This document shows, in pieces, positions 5,934 through 13,605 of a stretch of DNA of 19,150 bases (the stretch's first letter is position 1; every line of letters starts with the position of its first letter). Under the pieces are notes generated by a model. The model had not been told where the DNA came from. It did no database searches and saw nothing but the letters and a program-made list of their open reading frames with translations. Location of the stretch: NCBI GenBank assembly GCA_004553595.1, contig SFKZ01000025.1:1-19150 (forward strand). Direction: 5' to 3'. The position numbers and the translations under genes are program-made. The DNA comes from Methanobrevibacter ruminantium. Its GTDB lineage: Archaea; Methanobacteriota; Methanobacteria; Methanobacteriales; Methanobacteriaceae.

Positions 5934-6797
5934 TTATACAAGAATTAATTCATTGCATGTAATAGACTCTTTTATACATATATCTTTAATCATTTTTTTA
6001 TAGATAGGATTTACTTGCTGAAAAAGAGGCTCTTTCATATTTAACATTTTATATTTTTTTTCTGCTAAATTATGTACAGAGAAAAATTCAAATATCTGTG
6101 GACGAAATTTCTTTAACAGTTCATGTAATAAATTTATATTCTCAATTGTTGCTGTAACTTCAGCCACTAATGGCATACGTAATATGATCTTTTTTGATTG
6201 AGAAAAAACAAATTGTAAATTTCTCATATATGTATCTAATTGTCCTTTCAATACTTTACTTACTACTTCGTTTTCAAGAGATTTTATATCAATATAAAAT
6301 AAATCAATATATGGAATTATAGAAACTATATTATCTTTAGGAACATATAAAGAAGACTCAACAGCAAGATGAATATTGTCCTTTTTTAATTGCTGAAGAA
6401 CATTTGTTATTTTATGTAATTGCAATAGTGGTTCGCCACCAGAAAAAGTAATTCCACCATCTGTTTTTTGAAAATACAACTTATCTTTTACCAATTCTCT
6501 ATATAATAAATCTTCATCATATATCTTTCCGAAAGAACCTATTCCTCCAACAGGGCATTTCGAATCATCTAGATTTTGACTATGTTTTAAAATTGGACAA
6601 GAATTGTTACAAATACAAGTTCCGTTTTCTGCGATACATCTTTCATTATCAAAATAGAATTCTTTATCATGACTAATATTTTCAGGATTAGCACACCATG
6701 GACATTTTAATGTACAACCTTTAAAGAATACCGTTGTCCTTATTCCTGCTCCATCATGAAAACTAGTACGCTGTATATTAGTAATAAGAACGCTCAC
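5934..6797 (-). CDS. Glycyl radical enzyme activating enzyme (radical SAM)
   Basis: The 287-residue protein has the radical-SAM motif C28-TLK-C32-PW-C35, which binds the [4Fe-4S] cluster that cleaves S-adenosylmethionine, and GGITFSGGEP (114-123), the SAM-binding loop. The start FHDGAGIRTTVFFKGC is typical of PFL-activase-like proteins. It would abstract a hydrogen from the glycine of the enzyme encoded just upstream. Between the SAM motif and the GGE motif lie only five other cysteines (C54, C61, C63, C67, C81). This is fewer than the two full ferredoxin-like clusters usual in activases of eliminase-type enzymes. The start is GTG at 6797, inside the radical-enzyme gene (20-base overlap), with AAGGG upstream. 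It is the last gene of the operon. No terminator is evident in the 8 bases before the convergent gene. Confidence 0.92.
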   Translation of the reverse strand: MSVLITNIQRTSFHDGAGIRTTVFFKGCTLKCPWCANPENISHDKEFYFDNERCIAENGTCICNNSCPILKHSQNLDDSKCPVGGIGSFGKIYDEDLLYRELVKDKLYFQKTDGGITFSGGEPLLQLHKITNVLQQLKKDNIHLAVESSLYVPKDNIVSIIPYIDLFYIDIKSLENEVVSKVLKGQLDTYMRNLQFVFSQSKKIILRMPLVAEVTATIENINLLHELLKKFRPQIFEFFSVHNLAEKKYKMLNMKEPLFQQVNPIYKKMIKDICIKESITCNELILV

Positions 6798-8703
6798 TTT
6801 CTATAGCCCTTGAAATTAACACATCCTTATAACTATCTGGCAAATCATTAAAATATGCACTAAAGCCCCAAACTCGAACGATGAGATTTTGATAGTTTTC
6901 AGGATTCCTTTTTGCAGAAATAAGAGTTTTACTATCAAGAACATTTATTTGCATTTCAAAAATTCCCTGTTCAAATGAAACCTTTAGCATATCTCGGAAT
7001 TGCTTACGATTTGAACGTAGGAATGCAGGAGTAACCATAAAATCAATTACGTTTCCATTAAATCGATTATCTGAATAATTTAATTTGGCGGCAAATGAAA
7101 ATACAGAAGTCAAATCTTTTGCCCTCTCATTTGAAATATGAACATTAAAAGGTTGTCCTTTTTTCCTACCATCAGGACTTGCTGGAAAGTTCTTTGACAG
7201 TGATATATAACTGGGAGAACTCACACCAACTTTTATTTTCCTATTTGAAATAATTGACTGATTTTCAACTATGTAATTTGACAAAGAAATAAATAAATCA
7301 TTTGCTAATGAAACAGAAGTTTCTATATCGTTACCATAAAAATTTGCATTATTTTTTAACAGATTTTGTAGTTTATTATTATCTTGATAATCCGATTTTA
7401 GAATAACAATTAATTCTCGTAAAGATAGAATTTTCTTTTCAAAAATAAATTCTTGAATATTTAACAGGGAATTAACTGTATTTGATAAAGCTACGGTCGT
7501 AAAACCTAAATCAGAATAGTACGGAGTATTATTAGGTTGTTTTTGAATAAATAAAGCCAACAATGGATATTCTTCCCATTTAAATTGAGAAACAATCTTT
7601 AATGAATTAATTACGTATCTCTCGAGTTCTTTCTTATACAAAAAAACCAAATCACTATAGTTATTTATTTTAGTATCATCTTCAATAATACTATTAAAAA
7701 CCATTAGCAAAGGTTTCAAAAAATTTAATTGATAAATATTATTAGAATCGACAGATTTACCAATAATAAAAGGTTCCCAACATGCTGAAGTTCCATAATT
7801 ATAAGAATCTTCCCTAGAATAACCATATGATTGAAGTAATGGAATAATAACGTCATCATTTGCAAATAATGGACATCCGATTCCTGTAGAAATACACTCT
7901 ATACTTTTGTCAAGAAGTTCAACAGGCATTTTACTAGATACTCTAACAAGTACTTTTGGATCTGGTAAATGTAATTCTTGTATTGCTTGAATAAATAAAT
8001 ATGTTAATTCATTAACTTTATAATCATCATTACTGTTTATTCCACCTAAAATTACTATTTGACCTGTATCACCTAGTAAAGAACTACTCTTAAATGAAAA
8101 GTGTTCATGCAAAATTAAAAAAAATTCTTTAATATAGATAAGAGCCTCATTCTTTGAAATAATATTATTTTCAATATCAGTTCTATAAAATGGTTCCAAC
8201 AACCAATCTAAGTGACCAAGGCCAACCAATTTATGACCTTCCTGCCAAATTAATTGGTTACAAAATAATATTCTTTGCAAGGCTTCATGAAACGAATTAC
8301 ATTTATTATCAATTATATTCTTTAATTCTTCAAAATTAGTCACAGAATAATCAATACATTTTCTTAAATATACATATATTTCATCAACAGTTTTTGAATT
8401 ATTAGAATTATCATAAAGTTCTTTTAATGAATTATTCAGTAAAATTGAATAATCTGGAGTTAAATTATCATATATAATTTTATCAGATGTCGCAATCAAG
8501 GTATCATCTAAAGAATAGAAAAAAGAAATTGATGTATTTTTTTTAATTTTCGCATCACACAAAATACTTTGACTATTTGATTTCACAAATCTATATTTCA
8601 ATAATGAAATCATTCTTTTGGGTAAATAAGCTTTTGAATGGCGAATTGTATTATAACGATAATACAAAAAATTATATAAAGAACTTGATCTTGAGAAATT
8701 CAT
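6778..8703 (-). CDS. Glycyl radical enzyme of eliminase type, in a glycan operon
   Basis: I place the start at ATG 8703, which overlaps the preceding gene's TGA as ATGA and has AGGA eight bases upstream. A start seven codons earlier is possible. The 641-residue product has PFL-like domain features: FHEALQRILFCNQLIWQEGH, GLGHLDWLLEPFY, FANDDVIIPLL, the thiyl site ACWEPF (C308, E310), PASPDGRKKG and the glycyl loop RVWGFSAYF (G613). The Cys-x-Glu pair is characteristic of dehydratases and lyases such as glycerol dehydratase, choline lyase and hydroxyproline dehydratase, rather than pyruvate formate-lyase. It is roughly 130-200 residues shorter than those, missing N-terminal helices. It would act in the anaerobic cytoplasm. 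Substrate unknown. Position between a glycosyltransferase and its activase suggests a glycan precursor or decoration. Two sampled 60-base stretches are 23-30% GC. Confidence 0.9.
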   Translation of the reverse strand: MNFSRSSSLYNFLYYRYNTIRHSKAYLPKRMISLLKYRFVKSNSQSILCDAKIKKNTSISFFYSLDDTLIATSDKIIYDNLTPDYSILLNNSLKELYDNSNNSKTVDEIYVYLRKCIDYSVTNFEELKNIIDNKCNSFHEALQRILFCNQLIWQEGHKLVGLGHLDWLLEPFYRTDIENNIISKNEALIYIKEFFLILHEHFSFKSSSLLGDTGQIVILGGINSNDDYKVNELTYLFIQAIQELHLPDPKVLVRVSSKMPVELLDKSIECISTGIGCPLFANDDVIIPLLQSYGYSREDSYNYGTSACWEPFIIGKSVDSNNIYQLNFLKPLLMVFNSIIEDDTKINNYSDLVFLYKKELERYVINSLKIVSQFKWEEYPLLALFIQKQPNNTPYYSDLGFTTVALSNTVNSLLNIQEFIFEKKILSLRELIVILKSDYQDNNKLQNLLKNNANFYGNDIETSVSLANDLFISLSNYIVENQSIISNRKIKVGVSSPSYISLSKNFPASPDGRKKGQPFNVHISNERAKDLTSVFSFAAKLNYSDNRFNGNVIDFMVTPAFLRSNRKQFRDMLKVSFEQGIFEMQINVLDSKTLISAKRNPENYQNLIVRVWGFSAYFNDLPDSYKDVLISRAIESERSYY

Positions 8704-9656
8704 TTTAATAATCCTAATAAACACCTAATAGGTATACATCTTGCAATTTTAATAAAAATATATTTTTTTGTCTTTACACGTATGCATGATTTCTGAAATA
8801 TATCACAATTCATTTGTAAATGCTTTGTAATATATTTATCTTTCTTACCAAACCTTATATATGTAATAATATGTGATAGTAATAAATTTTGAAGCCAAAA
8901 ATTTACATATTTACTTAATTCAGGGATTTGAAATTCCTGAGATAATACGATGTCACGCCATAATTCAAAAAAGAATAAATGCTCCCGAGTGTATACAGAA
9001 TAGTTGCAAGTAACTGAATCTTCTCGTAATTGATAGATAAAACATTGACGAGGATAATATCTTACCGAAGGTATACACTTTAGTATATTTAATATAAATT
9101 CTATATCTTCACCTTGTCTTAAACCAGGTGTAAATAATAATTGATTCTTTTCCAAAAAAGACTTTGCACAAATAAAACTACCTATATGTAATTGAATTTT
9201 TTTTATAAAAAAATATTGTAAATACTCAATAGGCATAAGTATGTCAGAAGTAATACCATCAAATGAATAATTTTTTTTTACAACACCATCCTTTTTAGAA
9301 ACATAACCAAAAGAAAAAAAATCAATATCAGAATTAACTGATAAAATATTGCGAAAATAATCTAATGTTCCTTCTTCAAAAGCATCATCACTATCTAGAA
9401 AACAAACAAATTTTCCATGAGCTTCTTTTATTCCAACATTACGAGCTACTGAAACACCTTCATTTTCTTTATCTATTAATCGTATTTCAGAATATTGATC
9501 TATAAATTTTTTAACTATTCTACTAGTACCATCATTAGAACCATCATTCACCACTATGACTTCACAATCTGCTAGATTTTGAGAAACCAATGAATTAAGA
9601 GTACCTGCTATAAAAGTCTCAGAATTATAACAAGGAATAATTATTGAAAGGAGCAT
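8700..9656 (-). CDS. Family 2 glycosyltransferase coupled to the radical enzyme
   Basis: The 318-residue protein starts LLSIIIPCYNSETF and carries VNDGSNDGT (36-44), the DxD-type LDSDD (87-91) and a later GEDIEFILN in the acceptor region: a complete GT2 transferase. The C-terminal third is basic and partly hydrophobic, as in membrane-attached transferases. It should add a sugar to the growing lipid-linked repeat unit on the cytoplasmic face. The ATG follows AAGAAGG. Its TGA stop overlaps the ATG of the glycyl radical enzyme, so translation of the two is probably coupled. A gap of 121 bases separates it from the galactopyranose mutase gene, the largest gap in the operon and a possible place for an internal promoter. 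Sugar specificity is unknown. Confidence 0.88.
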   Translation of the reverse strand: MLLSIIIPCYNSETFIAGTLNSLVSQNLADCEVIVVNDGSNDGTSRIVKKFIDQYSEIRLIDKENEGVSVARNVGIKEAHGKFVCFLDSDDAFEEGTLDYFRNILSVNSDIDFFSFGYVSKKDGVVKKNYSFDGITSDILMPIEYLQYFFIKKIQLHIGSFICAKSFLEKNQLLFTPGLRQGEDIEFILNILKCIPSVRYYPRQCFIYQLREDSVTCNYSVYTREHLFFFELWRDIVLSQEFQIPELSKYVNFWLQNLLLSHIITYIRFGKKDKYITKHLQMNCDIFQKSCIRVKTKKYIFIKIARCIPIRCLLGLLK

Positions 9657-9671
9657 ATTTTCTATACCTTC

Positions 9672-9737
9672 TTAGTAAAAAGAAATATCACCATAATTAA
9701 AACAATATCGTAAAAAAATTAATAATGATTTAATCAT
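9672..9737 (-). other. Doubtful 21-codon ORF in the gap before the glycosyltransferase
   Basis: ATG at 9737 opens a 21-codon frame beginning MIKSLLIFLRYC and ending 15 bases before the glycosyltransferase start. The only purine-rich site (AAAGGAA) is about 14 bases upstream, too far for efficient initiation. The start overlaps a 13-base palindrome, ATGATTTAATCAT, at about 9725-9737. It could be a leader peptide, the stub of a deleted gene, or chance. Confidence 0.15.
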
Positions 9738-9777
9738 GCTATCACAGCTTTTTCCTTTAAGCAATGATGTAAATAAA

Positions 9778-10878
9778 TTAGAACAATTTCCTTCCTAATT
9801 CCCAAGCAGCAAGAATAGTATCATCCATATCAAAATATTTGTACATACCAAGGCGGCCACCAAATATTACCTTATCTTGTTTATCTGCAAGTTCTTTATA
9901 TTTAGCATAAAGTGCAGAATTCTTTTCGTCATTTACAGCGTAATATGGTTCATCCCCCTGTTTCCAAGTAGAAGGATATTCTTTTGTTATTACGGTTGTT
10001 GGTTGTGTACCATATTCAAAATGCTTATGTTCAATAATACGAGTATAAGGAATTTCTCTTTCAGTATAATTAATAACTGCATTACCCTGATAGTTTTCAA
10101 CATCCAATTTTTCTGTTTCAAACTTAAGGCTTCGATATTCTAGTTCTCCAAACTGATAATCAAAAAACTTATCAATTGTGCCTGTATAAATTACTTTATC
10201 TGCAATATTTAACCATTTCTCTTTATCATTAAAGAAATCTGTATTTAACTGAATATCACAACCTTCAAACATTTTTTCAATCATTTTTGTATAACCACCA
10301 ATTGGAATTCCCTGGTAGCGATCATTAAAATAATTATTGTCAAATGTTAAACGTACAGGTAATCTTTTTATAATACTTGGTGGAAGTTCAGTACAATCAC
10401 GCCCCCACTGTTTTTCTGTATAACCTTTAATCAGTTTCTCATAAATGTCACGACCAACTAAACTTATTGCCTGCTCTTCAAGATTCTTTGGCGTTTTACC
10501 AGCCATCTCTGCAGCCTGTTCTGCAATACGATTCTTTGCATCTTCTGGAGTAATTACATCAGCCCAGAGTTTTGCAAAAGTATTCATATTAAATGGTAAA
10601 TTATAAAGTGTTCCTTTATAGTTCGCCACAGGACTATTAGTATAACGATTAAATTCTGCAAATGAATTTACAAAAGCCCATACTTCTTTACTATCTGTAT
10701 GAAAAATATGTGCACCGTATTTATGAATATTTATTCCTTCAATATTTTCTGTAAAAACATTACCTGCTAAATGGGAGCGTTTTTCTATAACTAGACATTT
10801 TTTCCCTGCTTGTATAGCGGCATTTGCAAGAGTTGCTGAAAAGAGTCCAGCTCCGACAAAAAGATAATCATATTTCAT
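9778..10878 (-). CDS. glf: UDP-galactopyranose mutase
   Basis: This 366-residue flavoenzyme converts UDP-galactopyranose to UDP-galactofuranose in the cytoplasm. The FAD-binding Rossmann motif VGAGLFSATLANAA (8-21) is followed by IEKRSHLAGN, KYGAHIFHTD (53-62), GYTEKQWGRDCTELP, FNDRYQGIPIGGYTKMIE and the C-terminal GRLGMYKYFDMDDTI. All are diagnostic of the bacterial enzyme, and the length is normal. The start ATG has AAGGAGA about nine bases upstream. It implies galactofuranose in the glycan made by this locus. It lies 32 bases after the WbsX-like gene. Two sampled 60-base stretches are 38-40% GC, clearly above the radical-enzyme region. Confidence 0.97.
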   Translation of the reverse strand: MKYDYLFVGAGLFSATLANAAIQAGKKCLVIEKRSHLAGNVFTENIEGINIHKYGAHIFHTDSKEVWAFVNSFAEFNRYTNSPVANYKGTLYNLPFNMNTFAKLWADVITPEDAKNRIAEQAAEMAGKTPKNLEEQAISLVGRDIYEKLIKGYTEKQWGRDCTELPPSIIKRLPVRLTFDNNYFNDRYQGIPIGGYTKMIEKMFEGCDIQLNTDFFNDKEKWLNIADKVIYTGTIDKFFDYQFGELEYRSLKFETEKLDVENYQGNAVINYTEREIPYTRIIEHKHFEYGTQPTTVITKEYPSTWKQGDEPYYAVNDEKNSALYAKYKELADKQDKVIFGGRLGMYKYFDMDDTILAAWELGRKLF

Positions 10879-10910
10879 ATATACATTTCTCCTTAGCAGT
10901 GTAATCGAAT

Positions 10911-11999
10911 TTATAACTCTTCTATAACAGTTCGTAATGCAATTAGTTTTTCATCACCGAATTCTAAATCCGGTTCCATAAAATTTCCCTCACCCCATTC
11001 ATTCCAGGATTTCAGAAAAATAATCTTATGTTCTTGTTGTTTATTTTCTACAAGTTTTAAAATTGATTTCACATGTTTCTTAAATAATGGAATAGAAAAA
11101 TTATAATATACATACCCTTTCTTGCCGCTACGAGGTGTATGATCCCACCCACAAATGATACCAGGATATATATTTTCAGATTTATCTAATTCATCTACTG
11201 ATTTTTTTATTACATCATTAAAGTTTACAAGTCTTGGTAATCCAAATAATCTACATAAAGTATACTTAAATGTATTTATCAAATTACTCTGTACCCATTT
11301 TGCACCAGCTTGAACTCTATTTGAATAAATTGCATCAAATCCATAATTAAAATATTTTTGAAAATTTGTTTCATTCTCGTCCGCATGTGCAACAAAATGA
11401 AAATCTTTACCTAAAGTTTCTCGGATAAGCTGACGCCAACAATCAATGAATTCCTTGCAATTAGGAATCTTATTTGGACGATAAATAAAAAACAATGGTT
11501 TTCCATCAACAGTTATATATCTAGGATCTTTTAGAATCGGCAGAATAATATTAAAATGCTTTGTATAATCATCTATACCACCATATTTTTGTTCAATAAG
11601 AGTTACATTACCTTTACTGTCTTTATTCCAAAGTTTTTTTTCCCATGATTCATTAGCCCACCCCAAACATAATGGGAAATTTGGAGATTTACTTTCTATA
11701 ACTTCTTGTAATGGTCTTTCTAATAACTGTTTTCCTTCTCCAAAATAATAGTGCCAATAACAAAAACCTTCAATGCCCGCTTCTTTTGCCATCATTGCCT
11801 GTTGTTCGCGAACTTCAGATAATCTTAAATCATAATACCCTAATTCTGTAGGAACTTTCGGTTGCTTGTGGCCAATAAACATTTTCTTCGCTTTTCCAAC
11901 ATTTGTCCATTCTGTAAATCCCTTTCCCCACCATTCATTATTTTCAGGAACAGGATGAAATTGAGGCAAATAAAATGCAATTATTCTAGGTTTAATCAT
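10911..11999 (-). CDS. WbsX-like glycan biosynthesis protein (GH99-related)
   Basis: The 362-residue protein begins KPRIIAFYLPQFHPVPENNEWWGKG and continues with GFTEWTNV, GIEGFCYWHYYF, GWANESWEKKLW and the C-terminal FLKSWNEWGEGNFMEP. This pattern defines the WbsX family, a relative of glycoside hydrolase family 99 common in O-antigen and capsule loci. Members are often annotated as glycosyltransferases or lipopolysaccharide biosynthesis proteins, but their reaction is not well established. No signal peptide is visible, so a cytoplasmic role is likely. ATG follows TGGAGATATAAA. Distances of 20 and 32 bases to its neighbours place it within the operon. Confidence 0.88.
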   Translation of the reverse strand: MIKPRIIAFYLPQFHPVPENNEWWGKGFTEWTNVGKAKKMFIGHKQPKVPTELGYYDLRLSEVREQQAMMAKEAGIEGFCYWHYYFGEGKQLLERPLQEVIESKSPNFPLCLGWANESWEKKLWNKDSKGNVTLIEQKYGGIDDYTKHFNIILPILKDPRYITVDGKPLFFIYRPNKIPNCKEFIDCWRQLIRETLGKDFHFVAHADENETNFQKYFNYGFDAIYSNRVQAGAKWVQSNLINTFKYTLCRLFGLPRLVNFNDVIKKSVDELDKSENIYPGIICGWDHTPRSGKKGYVYYNFSIPLFKKHVKSILKLVENKQQEHKIIFLKSWNEWGEGNFMEPDLEFGDEKLIALRTVIEEL

Positions 12000-12019
12000 T
12001 TTATATCTCCATACCGTTT

Positions 12020-13594
12020 TTATTTTGTAGGTGTAAAAAGTTCATACCCTTTTTGAAACATAGATTCCAGAAAAAATAATTCTTTTTCATATTCCTCTGA
12101 GTATTTTGATTTTCCACGAATTATTCTTTCCCCCTCATCCATAAGATACTTCATTTTTATAGGATACCCTAATTTTCTTGATGTTGCTAAATAAGATTCA
12201 CAAGAACGTTCATTATCTATATGGCTATCAAACTGAATAAAAACCTTTGAAAGGTCTTCCAATGATTTCATACGGTGAACTGATGAAATTAGTGAAAATG
12301 GTACGTCACTAAACACAATTGATGGTTTATGTAGCAATGCTGCTTCATAGGCTGTAGTACCTGAAATTGTTACAACTCCTTTCGAATTTAAAATCCACGG
12401 TTTAGGATCGTTGTAATAATTTATTTGTACTAATCTTACATTAGGTAGTTTTTTTACTCTTTTATAAAATTCCAAACCTCTTTCACCTAACATTGATTGA
12501 TGTTCTTTTACATATAACCACCAACCAGCTGGTAAACTTTTTGAAACAGCTTCTATTAATGTTAATTCATTAATATATATCGGAGAAAGCGTAGCTGTTG
12601 TTGATTCTGGTATAAGATGCAAAGGCATATATACATAAGGTTCTCCTTCAATAGGATTCTCAAAATACTTATTCTTCTTTAAGAGTTTACGATTGTTTTT
12701 TTCATACCTCATGTAAAATAAAACATATTGTAATGAACCATTAAACAGAATTTTATTGGAATGTTTAAGTTTTAAGTTTTTGGCCGAAATATCCTGATTC
12801 CAAAAATATTTAATTATACCTTGAATATTCCGAACTGCTCTAAATATACTCTTAGGTTTATATTGAGAAGTGACCGTATTCTTAAACCTTTCAGGCATTA
12901 TATTAGATTTTTCATTAAACTCCTTTATATAATCTTTTTCTTCTGTTAGATTATCATTTGTCAGAAACTGATTATAAGTTTTAATAAATATAGGTTCAAT
13001 TTCTTTTCCAAGACAATAAGAAAAAGTAATGTAATTATCATATCGTAAGTAAGAAGGACTAATATATGGAATTTTTCTTGCAAATGCCACTTCATTAATC
13101 ACAGTTCTAGCTAACTCGGCCGAATCACAATCTATAATTACATCTGGTTGAAATTCATCAAGGATTTTAATCACATTCTGATAGTTTAATATTAACCAAT
13201 TCATTTGTTGGTTATACGTACAAGTATTCATATAATTACGAAAATGATAATGCCTTGTAAAAAATTGAGTTGAAACTATTTGTAAATTCAAGTTCGAAAA
13301 GTGTGTATATTTTTCTTCAATTTCCTTAAGATATTCATTATCTATTATTTCCGAATTTAAAATGGATGTAAATTTCTGTGTAATCTCATCTGAATTATAA
13401 ATTTTTACATCTTCTAACTCTTTAAATGCATAATAGGTAGAATCATTCAGATAACACTTTTTATACATAGATTCACAAGGATTAAAAAAGAATGCAGCAA
13501 CCTGATTATTTTTAATCCATTTTTTTGTGAGAAAATATAAGGGATAGGAATATGTCTCTTTACATACTAATAAAATTTTCTTCCCAGAAAACAT
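12020..13594 (-). CDS. Capsule-type polysaccharide biosynthesis protein (GT-B-like)
   Basis: The 524-residue protein starts MFSGKKILLVCKETYSYPLYFL and has late motifs YVYMPLHLIPESTTATLSPIY, WWLYVKEHQ (358-366) and ISGTTAYEAALLHKPSIVF (410-428). The last resembles the nucleotide-sugar site of capsule-synthesis transferases of the KpsS/KpsC kind. The N-terminal half contains INEVAFARKIPYISPSYLRY, consistent with a two-domain GT-B fold. No membrane segment is evident, so it probably works at the cytoplasmic face. Its perfect ribosome binding site AAAGGAG lies five bases before ATG. It follows the flippase gene by 11 bases. Donor sugar unknown; the assignment is to a superfamily, not to a specific enzyme. 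Confidence 0.7.
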   Translation of the reverse strand: MFSGKKILLVCKETYSYPLYFLTKKWIKNNQVAAFFFNPCESMYKKCYLNDSTYYAFKELEDVKIYNSDEITQKFTSILNSEIIDNEYLKEIEEKYTHFSNLNLQIVSTQFFTRHYHFRNYMNTCTYNQQMNWLILNYQNVIKILDEFQPDVIIDCDSAELARTVINEVAFARKIPYISPSYLRYDNYITFSYCLGKEIEPIFIKTYNQFLTNDNLTEEKDYIKEFNEKSNIMPERFKNTVTSQYKPKSIFRAVRNIQGIIKYFWNQDISAKNLKLKHSNKILFNGSLQYVLFYMRYEKNNRKLLKKNKYFENPIEGEPYVYMPLHLIPESTTATLSPIYINELTLIEAVSKSLPAGWWLYVKEHQSMLGERGLEFYKRVKKLPNVRLVQINYYNDPKPWILNSKGVVTISGTTAYEAALLHKPSIVFSDVPFSLISSVHRMKSLEDLSKVFIQFDSHIDNERSCESYLATSRKLGYPIKMKYLMDEGERIIRGKSKYSEEYEKELFFLESMFQKGYELFTPTK

Positions 13595-13605
13595 AAAAAC
13601 TCCTT

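Noticed and set aside
6778..8703. Pyruvate formate-lyase or anaerobic ribonucleotide reductase
   Set aside because: Pyruvate formate-lyase has two adjacent cysteines at the active site and the reductase has a different glycyl loop; here there is Cys-x-Glu and RVxGxSA.
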